Source: Burkholderiaceae bacterium
GTDB lineage: Bacteria; Pseudomonadota; Gammaproteobacteria; Burkholderiales; Burkholderiaceae_E
Assembly: GCA_019635275.1 (NCBI GenBank)
Contig: JAHBZV010000018.1
Span: 1 to 52,364 of the forward strand
Length of the DNA stretch: 52,364 bases
Direction: 5' to 3'
A model generated the notes under the pieces. It worked only from the letters and a program-made list of their open reading frames with translations. It had not been told where the DNA came from and made no database searches. Position numbers and translations under genes: made by a program. Positions 7,811 to 16,916 of this stretch are shown in pieces. Every line of letters starts with the position of its first letter. Positions within the stretch are counted from its first letter, which is position 1.

Positions 7811-9094
7811 GTGGAGATGCTGCTGCTGTTCGGCTGCGTGCTGGGCCTGGTCCTGCTGAACGTCCCGATCGCGGTCGCGCTCGGCGTCGTCGCCATCGCG
7901 GCGATCTGGCTGGTCCAGGGCACCGCGGCGCTGCCGAACCTGCCGATCGTCGTCTATAACGCTGCGACCAACTTTCCGCTGCTCGCGATCCCGCTGTTCA
8001 TCCTGGCCGGCGCGATCATGAACGCGTCGGGCATCTCGTCGCGGCTGATCGCGTTCGCGACCGCGCTGCTCGGGTTCATCCGCGGCGGGCTGGCGATGGT
8101 GTCGATCGGCGCGTCGCTGTTCTTCGCCGAGATCTCCGGGTCGGCGGTGGCCGACGTCGCGGCGCTCGGGTCGATCACCATTCCGGCAATGAAGAAGAAG
8201 GGCTACCCGCCCGCACTGGCCGCCTCCGTGATGTCCTCGGCAGCGACGCTGGCGGTGATCATCCCGCCGTCGATCCCGATGATCCTCTACGCAGTGATGG
8301 CCGAGGCCTCGGTCGTGCAACTGTTCGTCGCCGGGATCGTGCCCGGCATCATCGGCGGCCTCGGGCTGATGGCGATGGCCTACTGGTTCGCGCGCCGATA
8401 CGACCTGCCGATCGAGCAGACGTTCAGGTGGAGCGAGGTGCGGCGCACGGCGCGCGAGGCGCTGTGGGCGTTCACGCTGCCGATGATCATCCTGGGCGGC
8501 ATCTTCGGCGGCGTCGTGACTGCGACCGAAGGCGCGGCGCTGGCGGTCGTCGCGGCGCTGTTCATCGGCCTGGTCGTCTATCGCGAGCTCGACCTCGCGC
8601 ACTTGCGTGCCGCGGTGATCGAGGGCGGCGCGCAGACCGCGGTCGTCATGCTGCTCGTCGCCACGTCGGCGCTGCTCGGCGTCTACCTGACCGAGGTGCA
8701 GGCGCCGCAGAAGCTCGCGCACGCGGTGACCGAGCTCACGTCCAACAAGTGGGCGATCCTCGCGCTGCTGAACCTGCTGTTCCTGCTGCTCGGCATGTTC
8801 CTGCACTCGGCCGCGGCGATCATCCTGGTCGTCCCGGTGGTGATGCCTCTGGTCAAGGCGGCAGGCATCGACCCGGTGCACTTCGGGCTGATCGTCACGA
8901 TCAACCTCGGCATCGGCCAGCAGACGCCACCGGTGGCCAGCGTGCTGATGGTGGCCTGCTCGATCGCCAAGGAGAGCGTCTGGGCGGTCACGAAGACGAA
9001 CGTCTGGTTCGTCGCCGTGCTGCTGGCCGTCCTGCTGATGGTGACCTACGTGCCGATCACCGGACTGGGACTGGTGGAGCTGTTCTACCGGTAG
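7811..9094 (+). CDS. dctM: TRAP transporter large permease subunit, DctM family
   Basis: A 427-residue polytopic membrane protein with about twelve hydrophobic segments. Characteristic stretches are NFPLLAIPLFILAGAIMN, ISGSAVADVAALGSI, PPSIPMILYA and LGIGQQTPPVASVL. It is the ion-coupled translocation subunit of the TRAP system. I place the start at the GTG at 7811 because AGGAG (7798-7802) lies 8 nt before it; an ATG two codons later is an alternative. The open frame extends upstream to 7271, but that part overlaps dctQ and reads as low-complexity shadow. Confidence 0.88.
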   Translation: MEMLLLFGCVLGLVLLNVPIAVALGVVAIAAIWLVQGTAALPNLPIVVYNAATNFPLLAIPLFILAGAIMNASGISSRLIAFATALLGFIRGGLAMVSIGASLFFAEISGSAVADVAALGSITIPAMKKKGYPPALAASVMSSAATLAVIIPPSIPMILYAVMAEASVVQLFVAGIVPGIIGGLGLMAMAYWFARRYDLPIEQTFRWSEVRRTAREALWAFTLPMIILGGIFGGVVTATEGAALAVVAALFIGLVVYRELDLAHLRAAVIEGGAQTAVVMLLVATSALLGVYLTEVQAPQKLAHAVTELTSNKWAILALLNLLFLLLGMFLHSAAAIILVVPVVMPLVKAAGIDPVHFGLIVTINLGIGQQTPPVASVLMVACSIAKESVWAVTKTNVWFVAVLLAVLLMVTYVPITGLGLVELFYR

Positions 9095-9105
9095 CATTCG
9101 GTGCG

Positions 9106-10293
9106 ATGAGCACTCGCTACCCGCTGGCGCGGCGCACCGCGCAGATCGACCCGTTCCACGTGATGGAGCTGACCAAGCGGGCGGCCGCCCTCGAGGCGGC
9201 CGGCCACCCGGTCATCCACCTGAACATCGGCGAGCCCGACTTCACCGCGCCCGAGCCGGTGGTCGCGGCACTCGAGCGCGCCGTGCGCGCCGGCCACACG
9301 CGCTACACCGCCGCCACCGGCCTCGCGCCGCTACGCGAGGCGATCGCGCGCGACTACGGCGAGCGTTACGGGCTGGACATCGCCCCGTCGCGGATCGTCG
9401 TGACGGCGGGCGCCTCGGCCGCGCTGTCGCTGGCCTGCTGTGCGCTGGTCGATCCGGGCGCCTCGGTGCTGATGACCGACCCCGGATACCCGTGCAATCG
9501 CCATTTCGTGACGGCCTTCGACGGCGCGCCGCAGCTCGTGGCGGTCGGCCCGGAGACCCGCTTCCAGCTCACGCGGGCGATGGTGGAAGCGCACTGGCAC
9601 GCCGGCACCCGCGGCGCCCTGATCGCGTCGCCCGCGAATCCGACGGGCACCTCGATCCCGTTCGACGAGCTGGGCCGGATCGTCGACACCGTGCGCGCAC
9701 GGGGCGGCTTCACGATCGTCGACGAGATCTATCTCGGCCTGTCGTACGACGGCGCGCCGCGCTCGGCGCTCGCCTGGGGCGACGACCTGGTCGTCACCAA
9801 CAGCTTCTCGAAGTATTTCCACATGACCGGCTGGCGACTCGGATGGCTGGTGGTGCCCGAGGCGCTCGCACCGGTGTTCGAGAAGCTCGCGCAGAACCTC
9901 TACATCTGCGCGTCGACGCTCGCCCAGCACGCGGCGATCGCGTGCTTCGACGCCGAATCGCTCGCCGAATACGAAGCGCGACGCCGCGAATTCCAGCGGC
10001 GTCGCGACTACATCGTGCCGGCCTTGCGGGAAGCGGGCCTGCCGGTGCCGGTGACGCCGGACGGGGCCTTCTACGCGTACGCCGACTGCAGCGCCCATAG
10101 CGACGACAGTTCGGCGTTCGCGCTCGAATTGCTCGAGCGCATCCACGTGTCGGTGGTGCCGGGCAAGGACTTCGGCCGCCACGAACCGTCGCGCTACCTG
10201 CGACTGTCGTATGCGACCTCCATGGATCGCCTTCACGAGGCGATCGCCCGGCTCGCGCGCTACCTGCCCGCGCGAGAGCGCCAGCGCGGCTGA
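9106..10293 (+). CDS. Class I/II pyridoxal-phosphate-dependent aminotransferase
   Basis: A 395-residue fold-type I aminotransferase of the aspartate-aminotransferase superfamily. It shows NIGEPDFTAPEPV, YTAATGLAPLREAIA, the ASPANPTGT block, the DEIYLGLSYD segment, the Schiff-base lysine K236 in NSFSKYFHMTGWRLGW and the carboxylate-binding arginine in RYLRLSYA. It starts 11 bp after dctM and is probably the last gene of the TRAP operon. Substrates cannot be told from sequence. With the class V aminotransferase at the other end of the operon it points to amino-acid or 2-oxo-acid metabolism. The open frame upstream of the ATG is a shadow inside dctM. Confidence 0.85.
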   Translation: MSTRYPLARRTAQIDPFHVMELTKRAAALEAAGHPVIHLNIGEPDFTAPEPVVAALERAVRAGHTRYTAATGLAPLREAIARDYGERYGLDIAPSRIVVTAGASAALSLACCALVDPGASVLMTDPGYPCNRHFVTAFDGAPQLVAVGPETRFQLTRAMVEAHWHAGTRGALIASPANPTGTSIPFDELGRIVDTVRARGGFTIVDEIYLGLSYDGAPRSALAWGDDLVVTNSFSKYFHMTGWRLGWLVVPEALAPVFEKLAQNLYICASTLAQHAAIACFDAESLAEYEARRREFQRRRDYIVPALREAGLPVPVTPDGAFYAYADCSAHSDDSSAFALELLERIHVSVVPGKDFGRHEPSRYLRLSYATSMDRLHEAIARLARYLPARERQRG

Positions 10294-10294
10294 C

Positions 10295-10310
10295 GCGGGG
10301 CCGGCCCCGC
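10295..10310. other. Perfect GC palindrome between convergent genes
   Basis: GCGGGGCCGGCCCCGC lies directly after the aminotransferase stop and before the stop of the oppositely oriented transglycosylase gene. It could form a hairpin and act as a weak bidirectional terminator, but there is no T-tract on either side, so the function is uncertain. Confidence 0.3.
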
Positions 10311-10334
10311 TGCGGCTTCCGGCTGCGTCGCCGC

Positions 10335-11429
10335 TCAGAGCGCGGCGAATGCGTACGATGCGTGGGCGAGCGGTTCGCCGGCCGACGGCGCCGGCGGCGC
10401 GTCGGCAGCGGCGTCGATCAGCGGCGCGTCGGGCGGCATGGCGGGCGCGGCATCGCGCGCGGCACGGCCGGGGGCATCGCCGCGCGCGCCGCCGATCGGC
10501 GCGGCGCGCTCATCGGGCGGACGCAACGCGGCCGGGACGACGGCCCGGCTTTCGCCCGGCGCACCGAGCGCCGTCGTCGCGACCGCGCGGTCGCGGCCGT
10601 CGTCGCTGGCTGCGATGGGCGGCTTGAGCGGCTGGACGGGAATCGGCCGGCCCGCCGCCGCCGCCGCGATCCGCTCGCGCTCCGACAGGACCTTGTAACC
10701 GTAGCCCGAATCGTGCTCGTGCAGCGCGGCGCCCACGTACGACTTCAGCGCGCCCTCGACGCTGCCCTCGCGCACCAGGTACTCCTTGAGGATGCGCGAG
10801 CCCACGCTGATGTTGGCCACCGGGTCGAACGCGGCAGAGGCCCCGCCGAACGGCGCGAACTTGTCCGCATGCACGCGCGTGAGCACCTGCATCAGCCCCT
10901 GCGCGCCGGCGGGACTGCGCGCGTTCGGATTGAAACTGGATTCGATCGACATCACCGCCAGGACGAGGTACGGATCGAGCCGCAACTCCCTGGCTGCGCG
11001 ATACGCATATCCGACGAGGTCCTGCACGTCGCCGACCGCCATGCGATATTTCTTCGCGACGAACTGCGCGACCTTCTGCTGCTCGGGGGTGAGCTTCAGC
11101 GGCGAACGCGACGCGGCCTGCGAAGACGCCGGCTTCGAGCCGGCGTCGTGCCGGGGCGTCGCGTGCGACGGCGACGTTTCCCACGGCAGCGTGAGCGCCG
11201 GCAACGCGAAGCGCGGCGCGAATGCGTTCGCCAGGACCGTCGGCTGCGCCGGCGCGCCCGCTTCGGACAACGCGTCCGCCTCGGCAGCGACGCGATCGCC
11301 CTCGCGCAGCGACACCGCCGCGACGACCAGCATTGCGGCGAGCGGTACCGCGACCATCGACAGACGCGTTGCGCCGATGGCGCGAACGCACAGATCGAAC
11401 AACATCCCGACCTGACGCTGCTTGAGCAT
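10335..11429 (-). CDS. Lytic transglycosylase domain protein (SLT family)
   Basis: A 364-residue predicted inner-membrane or exported protein. An N-terminal hydrophobic segment (about 25-43) is followed by a Pro/Ala-rich linker, then an SLT domain with the catalytic glutamate in SIESSFNPNARSPAGAQGLM and the NISVGSRILKEYL block. The C-terminal 100 residues are Ala/Pro-rich and disordered. Such enzymes cleave the MurNAc-GlcNAc bond of peptidoglycan with 1,6-anhydro product formation. The frame is open further upstream to 11579, but the ATG at 11429 has an AAGGAGG site 5 nt before it and begins the hydrophobic leader, so it is preferred. Confidence 0.82.
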   Translation of the reverse strand: MLKQRQVGMLFDLCVRAIGATRLSMVAVPLAAMLVVAAVSLREGDRVAAEADALSEAGAPAQPTVLANAFAPRFALPALTLPWETSPSHATPRHDAGSKPASSQAASRSPLKLTPEQQKVAQFVAKKYRMAVGDVQDLVGYAYRAARELRLDPYLVLAVMSIESSFNPNARSPAGAQGLMQVLTRVHADKFAPFGGASAAFDPVANISVGSRILKEYLVREGSVEGALKSYVGAALHEHDSGYGYKVLSERERIAAAAAGRPIPVQPLKPPIAASDDGRDRAVATTALGAPGESRAVVPAALRPPDERAAPIGGARGDAPGRAARDAAPAMPPDAPLIDAAADAPPAPSAGEPLAHASYAFAAL

Positions 11430-11759
11430 CGAGCCTCCTTCCGGCTTGCGCCGTACGGTTCGCCGAACAGGCGATCGGTCCTTGCTGTGCCCGCCAGTAT
11501 CCGGGGATGCGGGCCTCAACTCTCTCGCACAGGCGATGCTTCGCCGCCTGCTGATGATTGAATGCGGTTCGTGCCGCATGATCCCGGTCTGCGCCGGGAC
11601 TCGTTAAGGGCTTCGATCACAGGCCGCCACATGACGGCACATCGAAAACCCGGCGCGATTCTATGGACGCGACCGCGGAAGGTCAAATTTCAGCGTCCCA
11701 TGATGCGCAATGGAATCGATGAGACAATCCGCATCGCGAAATCGCAGTGACATACTTCC
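11430..11759. other. 330-bp intergenic region, no clear feature
   Basis: This divergent spacer lies between the transglycosylase gene and ubiD and must hold the promoters of both. A CCCGG-TCTGCG-CCGGG hairpin lies near 11583-11598. A 62-codon open frame (11562-11750) has unusual composition and no recognisable protein. I see no convincing promoter pair or RNA gene. It is AT-richer near ubiD, around 11690-11755. Confidence 0.5.
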
Positions 11760-13316
11760 GTGAAATACAAAGACCTACGTGACTTCCTTCAGCAACTCGA
11801 TGCGGTCGGCGAGTTGAAGCGGGTCTCTATTCCGGTCTCGCCGCACCTGGAAATGACCGAGGTGTCGGATCGCGTCCTGCGCGCCGGCGGCCCCGCGCTG
11901 CTGTTCGAGCATCCGCGCGACGAGTCTCGCTCGCACGCAATGCCCGTGCTCGCGAACCTGTTCGGCACGCCGCGCCGCGTGGCGCTCGGCATGGGCGCCG
12001 AATCGATCGATGCGCTGCGCGGAATCGGCGAGTTGCTCGCCTACCTGAAGGAGCCCGAGCCGCCGAAAGGCCTGCGCGACGCGTGGGACAAGTGGCCCGT
12101 GCTTCGCCAGGTGATGAACATGGCGCCGCGCGAGATCTCCGACGCGCCCTGCCAGCAGGTCGTGCACGAAGGCGACTCGGTCGACCTCGCGCAATTGCCG
12201 GTGCAGACCTGCTGGCCCGGCGACGCGGCGCCGCTGATCACGTGGGGACTCGTGGTCACGCGCGGGCCGCACGCGCCGCGCCAGAACCTCGGCATCTACC
12301 GACAGCAGGTGATCGGCCCGAACCGGACGATCATGCGCTGGCTCGCGCATCGCGGTGGCGCACTCGACTTTCGCGCGCACGCGGCACGGCACGCTGGCGA
12401 GCCGTTTCCGATCGCGGTCGCGCTGGGCGCCGATCCTGCGACCACGCTCGCCGCGGTGACGCCGGTGCCCGACACGCTGTCCGAATACCAGTTCGCCGGG
12501 CTGCTGCGCGGCGCGAAGACCGAGCTCGCGGCCTGCGTCGGCAACGACTTGCGCGTGCCGGCATCGTCGGAGATCGTCCTCGAAGGCTCGATCCGCCCCG
12601 ATCCGGACGCGAGCGCGACGCTGGCCCACGCGCGACGCCTGGGCTGGAAGCAGGACCTTCCGCCTGCCGCGCGCAACGGCTGGGAAATGGCGCTCGAAGG
12701 CCCCTACGGCGACCACACCGGCTACTACAACGAGCAGGACTGGTTCCCCGTGTTCACGATCGATCGCATCACGATGCGCCGCGATCCGATCTATCACTCG
12801 ACTTACACCGGCAAGCCTCCCGACGAGCCGGCGGTGCTTGGCGTCGCGTTGAACGAGCTGTTCGTGCCCATCCTCAGGAAGCAGTTCCCCGAGATCGTCG
12901 ATTTCTACCTGCCGCCCGAAGGATGCTCGTACCGGATGGCCGTCGTGTCGATGCGCAAGCAGTACCCGGGGCACGCGAAGCGCGTGATGTTCGGGATCTG
13001 GAGTTTCCTGCGCCAGTTCATGTACACCAAGTTCATCGTCGTGACCGACGACGACATCGACGTCCGCGACTGGAAGGAAGTGATCTGGGCGATCACCACG
13101 CGAGTCGACCCGGTTCGCGACACGACGCTGGTCGAGCGCACGCCGATCGACTACCTCGACTTCGCGTCGCCGGTCTCCGGGCTGGGCTCGAAGATGGGCA
13201 TCGACGCAACCGGCAAGTGGCCGGGCGAGACGACGCGCGAGTGGGGTCGCCCGATCGTGATGGACGAGGCAGTCAGGAAGCGGGTCGACGCGCTCTGGTC
13301 GGAGCTCGGTCTCTGA
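11760..13316 (+). CDS. ubiD: 4-hydroxy-3-polyprenylbenzoate decarboxylase
   Basis: A 518-residue UbiD. It opens with [21 protein letters not shown], nearly the same as E. coli UbiD, and starts at a GTG. Conserved blocks include [20 protein letters not shown], the EIVLEGSI motif, [19 protein letters not shown] and [15 protein letters not shown], which carry the prenylated-FMN-binding and acidic catalytic residues of the family. It removes the carboxyl group in ubiquinone ring synthesis, using the cofactor made by UbiX, which is not encoded nearby. Its last 44 bp overlap the end of the convergent VanZ-like gene. Confidence 0.93.
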   Translation: MKYKDLRDFLQQLDAVGELKRVSIPVSPHLEMTEVSDRVLRAGGPALLFEHPRDESRSHAMPVLANLFGTPRRVALGMGAESIDALRGIGELLAYLKEPEPPKGLRDAWDKWPVLRQVMNMAPREISDAPCQQVVHEGDSVDLAQLPVQTCWPGDAAPLITWGLVVTRGPHAPRQNLGIYRQQVIGPNRTIMRWLAHRGGALDFRAHAARHAGEPFPIAVALGADPATTLAAVTPVPDTLSEYQFAGLLRGAKTELAACVGNDLRVPASSEIVLEGSIRPDPDASATLAHARRLGWKQDLPPAARNGWEMALEGPYGDHTGYYNEQDWFPVFTIDRITMRRDPIYHSTYTGKPPDEPAVLGVALNELFVPILRKQFPEIVDFYLPPEGCSYRMAVVSMRKQYPGHAKRVMFGIWSFLRQFMYTKFIVVTDDDIDVRDWKEVIWAITTRVDPVRDTTLVERTPIDYLDFASPVSGLGSKMGIDATGKWPGETTREWGRPIVMDEAVRKRVDALWSELGL

Positions 13317-14499
13317 CCGGCGAACCGGTCAGCGCCCACGCGACACCGAAGGCCAGCACCGTCAGCAGCGGCGCCGAGGTGTCGGGGGTGCGCCCGGGTA
13401 TCCACGCCTGCGCAAGCTCGGTAAGCATCAGGATGGCCGCCGCCGCCGCGGGCCACGCGATGCGCCGGCGCCCGATGTCCTCGCCGCGCAGCGCCGACCA
13501 GCGCAGCGACAGCGTCAACGTCGCGCCGAGCCATCCGAAGTAGAGCGCGAGCTCGAGGGCAGCGAGCAGCCCGCCGCGTCCCACCTGCGGCCACCACGAA
13601 ACGCCGCGTGCGAGCGGCTCGCCGGCGTGCGGCGCGAGCTGGTAGGCGAGCACCGACAGCAACGCCAGCGCGGCCGGCAGGCGCGCGCGGCCAGCGCCCG
13701 ACGCGAGCGCGCACGCCAGCGCACTCACCGGGAGCGCGAGCGCCATGCCGGCGAGTTCCCCGAACGATAGCGCGGGCACGTCGAGCAGCACTTGCCCGAG
13801 CGTCGCCGCGGCAGCCAGCAGCGCCAACCCGCGCAGCGCCGTCGCGGCGTCGACGGGCAGCGCGCGCAGCGCCACGCCGATCGCCGTCCATCCGAGCAGA
13901 TGCCGCGCGAATCTCCACGGATCGAGCGGCACCCCGTCGACGAGATGGCGCAGGAACGAGAGGTTGCCGCGGATGGTGCCCACGTCGAGCGTGAAGCGCC
14001 ACGGCGCGAGCGACAGCGCCATCCAGGCGCCCACGCACAGCGCCACTGGCCACCACGGGGGCGCATCGACGACCGCCGCCAGCGCCGGCCGTGCCCGCGC
14101 CAGCCGCAGCAGCCGGGTCGCCACCGGCCACGCCATCAGGCCGAGCAGTCCGCCGGCGGAATTGGTCGACCAGTCGTACCAGGACGAGACGCGGCCCGGC
14201 AGGCACGCCTGCAGCGCCTCCATCGCCAGGGAAAATCCGGCGATCGACGCGAACGCGGCGGCGAGCACCCACGCACGCGCGCGCAGCCGCGCGGCCCACG
14301 CCGCGGCCATCAGGCCCAGCGGCACGTACGCCACCAGGTTCGCGAGCCCGTCGCTGCGCGACAGGTGGCTGCCCTGCTGCGCCAGCGGGACCACGCACGC
14401 GCCTGGGGCCGCGCCGGCAAGCGACTGGTAGGCAATGAACGCGAGGTACGCTGCGAACGCCGACAGGAGCGCGGCGCGCGATGCTTCAGCCGTTCGCAT
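13273..14499 (-). CDS. VanZ-like multi-pass membrane protein
   Basis: A 408-residue integral membrane protein with about ten hydrophobic segments. The N-terminal third matches VanZ-like domains: [15 protein letters not shown] near 48-62, followed by [20 protein letters not shown] and a Gly-rich helix. The second half is also membrane-spanning and resembles longer two-domain VanZ proteins. Function in this family is poorly known; some members affect teicoplanin susceptibility or cell-envelope processes. Its start overlaps the end of the dacB-like gene by 14 bp, which suggests translational coupling. Its end overlaps ubiD antisense by 44 bp. Confidence 0.72.
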   Translation of the reverse strand: MRTAEASRAALLSAFAAYLAFIAYQSLAGAAPGACVVPLAQQGSHLSRSDGLANLVAYVPLGLMAAAWAARLRARAWVLAAAFASIAGFSLAMEALQACLPGRVSSWYDWSTNSAGGLLGLMAWPVATRLLRLARARPALAAVVDAPPWWPVALCVGAWMALSLAPWRFTLDVGTIRGNLSFLRHLVDGVPLDPWRFARHLLGWTAIGVALRALPVDAATALRGLALLAAAATLGQVLLDVPALSFGELAGMALALPVSALACALASGAGRARLPAALALLSVLAYQLAPHAGEPLARGVSWWPQVGRGGLLAALELALYFGWLGATLTLSLRWSALRGEDIGRRRIAWPAAAAAILMLTELAQAWIPGRTPDTSAPLLTVLAFGVAWALTGSPVRDRAPTRARRPAS

Positions 14500-15958
14500 A
14501 CACCCAGCGCAGGAACTCGTCCTGCAGCGCGCGGCTCGCGGCGGCGGCCGGGCCGTTGACGATCATCGCGACCGAATAGCGACGGCCCGACGCGGCCTGC
14601 ACGTAGCCCGCGATCGATCGCACGCCCTCGAGGCTGCCGGTCTTGATCCACGCGCGCCCGGCGATCGGCTCGCCGGCCAGCCGCGCCTTCATCGTCCCGT
14701 CGACGCCGACCACGGGCAGCGAGTCGCGGACCAGGTCGGCCAGGGGCCCTGCCGCCGCGTGTCGCAGCAACTGCGCGAGTTGCGCCGCGCTCGCGCGCGA
14801 ATCTCGCGACAACCCCGATCCGTTGTCGAGCAGGAGCCCGCGGAACCGCAAGCCCTGCGCATCGAGCCAGTCACCGATGACGCGCCGCGCAGCGGCTGAG
14901 GTCGCCGGATGCGTGCCCGCCTCGGCGGCCACCTGCAGCATCAGCTGGCGCGTCATCACGTTGTTGCTGAACTTGTTGATGTCGTGCACCACGTCGGCGA
15001 GCGTGCGCGGCGAGACCCAGACCAGCCATGGCTCGCCGGTGGACGCGCCGCGCTCGATGCGCGTGCGCCCGCTCCAGCGGCCGCCGGCTGCCTGCCACGC
15101 GGCCTTGAACAGCGCGTGGACGAACTGCCGATGGTCGAGCATCGCGGCAAACAGGCCCTGCTCGCCACAGGCGCGCGAGTAGCTGCCCGATACGCTGACC
15201 CGGGGCCCGCCGCGGCGCACGCCGTCGCGCACCTGCAGGCTGCTCGCGCCGAAGCGGCAGGGCCCGCCGACCAGACGGACGCGATTGTCGACCGCCACGT
15301 CGGCGAGCGCGGGGTCGAAGGCGATCTGCGCGTGGCGTCCGGCGGGACGGACGACGATCCGCGTCGACTTGAAGTTCATCAGCGCGCCGAACGGGCGCAC
15401 GTTGTACGGCTGCGAGGGCTCGCCGTCGAAGTCGTCGACGCTGCGCGGCCCGCTGTCGAAGATCGCGTCGTCGAGCACCAGATCGCCATCGATCTCGTCG
15501 AGGCCGGCTGCGCGCATGCGCGCGATGAACTCGGTGAGGTCCTCGATGACGAGCTTCGGGTCGCCGCCGCCGCGCAACACCAGGTCGCCGTGCAGCACGC
15601 CCTCGCGCAGCACGCCGCGCAGCCTCGCCTCGGTGCGCCAGCGGTAGTCCGGCCCGAGCAGCGACAGTCCGGCATAGGTGGTGACCAGCTTGATGGTCGA
15701 CGCGGGGTTCAGCGGCAGCTCTGCGTCGTAGGCGACGAGCGCCTGCGCACCGTCGAGCGGGAGCGCGACTGCCCCGACCTGCTGCGGCGCGAGCCCGACG
15801 TCGTGCAGCCATCCTTCGATCGGCCCGCGTGCGGGCGCCGCGTCGGCCACGGGGGACTGCGCGCGCGCGCCGCCCGCCGCAAGCACCGCGAAGCACGCGG
15901 CGGCCATCGCGCAGGCCGCCCGACGTCGTAAGATTCTCAACCACCTCATCGACTGCAT
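14486..15958 (-). CDS. dacB: D-alanyl-D-alanine carboxypeptidase/endopeptidase, PBP4 (DacB) family
   Basis: A 490-residue periplasmic penicillin-binding protein of peptidase family S13. A signal peptide ends around ARA-Q34. The three active-site motifs are present: S87-T-I-K90 in NPASTIKLV, SNN in INKFSNNVMTR and KTG in WIKTGSLEG. A large insertion between the first two motifs is typical of this class. It trims or cleaves D-Ala cross-links in peptidoglycan. The ATG at 15958 starts the signal peptide (an in-frame ATG at 15949 is possible). The open frame continues upstream under the SDR gene but only as a shadow. A VanZ-like gene overlaps its end. Confidence 0.88.
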   Translation of the reverse strand: MQSMRWLRILRRRAACAMAAACFAVLAAGGARAQSPVADAAPARGPIEGWLHDVGLAPQQVGAVALPLDGAQALVAYDAELPLNPASTIKLVTTYAGLSLLGPDYRWRTEARLRGVLREGVLHGDLVLRGGGDPKLVIEDLTEFIARMRAAGLDEIDGDLVLDDAIFDSGPRSVDDFDGEPSQPYNVRPFGALMNFKSTRIVVRPAGRHAQIAFDPALADVAVDNRVRLVGGPCRFGASSLQVRDGVRRGGPRVSVSGSYSRACGEQGLFAAMLDHRQFVHALFKAAWQAAGGRWSGRTRIERGASTGEPWLVWVSPRTLADVVHDINKFSNNVMTRQLMLQVAAEAGTHPATSAAARRVIGDWLDAQGLRFRGLLLDNGSGLSRDSRASAAQLAQLLRHAAAGPLADLVRDSLPVVGVDGTMKARLAGEPIAGRAWIKTGSLEGVRSIAGYVQAASGRRYSVAMIVNGPAAAASRALQDEFLRWVYANG

Positions 15959-15998
15959 TATCACACCGCCCTGGCGGCGTGACCGCGGAGCCCAGCCC

Positions 15999-16760
15999 AT
16001 GCGATTGCAAGGAAAGACCGCCCTCGTGACCGGCGGAGCCAAGGGGATCGGCGCAGCAATCGTGCAACGCTTCGCCGCCGAAGGCGCCAGCGTCGCGTTC
16101 GTCGACGCCGACGAGACAGCCGGGCGCGCACTGTCGGGCGACACCGGGACGCTGTTCGTTCCGGGCGACGTGACGCGACGCGGCCTGGCGGAGCAGGCGG
16201 TGGCGGCCGCCGTCGAACGCTTCGGGCGGCTCGATATCCTCGTGAACAACGCAGGGATCACGCACGCCGCGCCGTTCCTCGACCTCGACGAAGCCGACTT
16301 CGACCGCGTGCTCGCCGTCAACCTGCGCTCGTACTTCACGATGGGCCAGGCCGGCGCGCGGCAGATGGCTGCCCAGGGCGCGGGTGGCGCGATCGTGAAC
16401 ATGTCGAGCGTCAACGCGGTGCTGGCGATTCCCGACCAGGTCCCCTACGTGGTCTCGAAGGGCGCGGTCAACCAGCTCACGCGCGTCATGGCGCTCTCGC
16501 TGGCCCCTCACCGCATCCGGGTCAACGCGATCGGCCCGGGCACCATCGCCACCGAGCTCGCCCGAAAAGCGGTGATGGCCTCCGAGGAAGCGCGTCGCCG
16601 GCTGCTATCGCGCACGCCGATGAAGCGGCTCGGCGAGCCGGAGGAAGTCGCCTCGGTGGCGGTCTTCCTGGCCAGCGACGACGCGTCCTACATGACCGGG
16701 CAGGTCGTCTACCCGGACGGCGGGCGGATGGCCCTGAACTACACGGTGGACGTCGACTGA
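15999..16760 (+). CDS. Short-chain dehydrogenase/reductase (SDR)
   Basis: A 253-residue classical SDR with a Rossmann fold. It has GGAKGIG at 12-18 for dinucleotide binding, D36 after the second strand (favouring NAD), NNAG at 83-86 and the catalytic set S137, Y150 and K154. It ends with VYPDGGRMALNYT, the usual SDR tail. Similar proteins act as 3-oxoacyl-ACP reductases, glucose or alcohol dehydrogenases; the substrate cannot be assigned. It is divergent from dacB (40 bp between starts). Immediately downstream lies a remnant of a LysR-type gene. Confidence 0.85.
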   Translation: MRLQGKTALVTGGAKGIGAAIVQRFAAEGASVAFVDADETAGRALSGDTGTLFVPGDVTRRGLAEQAVAAAVERFGRLDILVNNAGITHAAPFLDLDEADFDRVLAVNLRSYFTMGQAGARQMAAQGAGGAIVNMSSVNAVLAIPDQVPYVVSKGAVNQLTRVMALSLAPHRIRVNAIGPGTIATELARKAVMASEEARRRLLSRTPMKRLGEPEEVASVAVFLASDDASYMTGQVVYPDGGRMALNYTVDVD

Positions 16761-16778
16761 CGCCATGCCGGAGGCGGC

Positions 16779-16862
16779 ATGGAACTGAGGCAGCTGCGCT
16801 ACTTCGTCGCCGTCGTCGCGGCGGGCAGCATGGGCCGCGCTTCGTTCCCGCGCCTCCCTTGA
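16779..16862 (+). pseudogene. Remnant of a LysR-family regulator gene (first 22 codons)
   Basis: An ATG 18 bp after the SDR stop opens a 27-codon frame beginning MELRQLRYFVAVVAAGSMGR. This is the standard beginning of a LysR-type winged helix-turn-helix (MELRQLRYFVAVAEAGSFGRAA in many members). The reading then breaks off into unrelated sequence and a TGA at 16860-16862, before the recognition helix. No continuation is visible in other frames. It looks like the 5' stub of a deleted regulator, with the deletion joint near 16842. A real 27-residue peptide is possible but less likely. Confidence 0.6.
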
Positions 16863-16916
16863 TCCCTTCCACCGGAACGCACGGGCGCCCGCCGGCCAGG
16901 CCGGCGCCGCCGCGAC

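Noticed and set aside
7412-9097. A 561-codon minus-strand open frame opposite dctQ and dctM
   Set aside because: It is His/Asp/Arg/Gln-rich low complexity, the antisense shadow of hydrophobic membrane-protein codons.
11562-11750. A 62-codon open frame between the transglycosylase gene and ubiD
   Set aside because: No ribosome binding site, atypical codon use and no recognisable motif.
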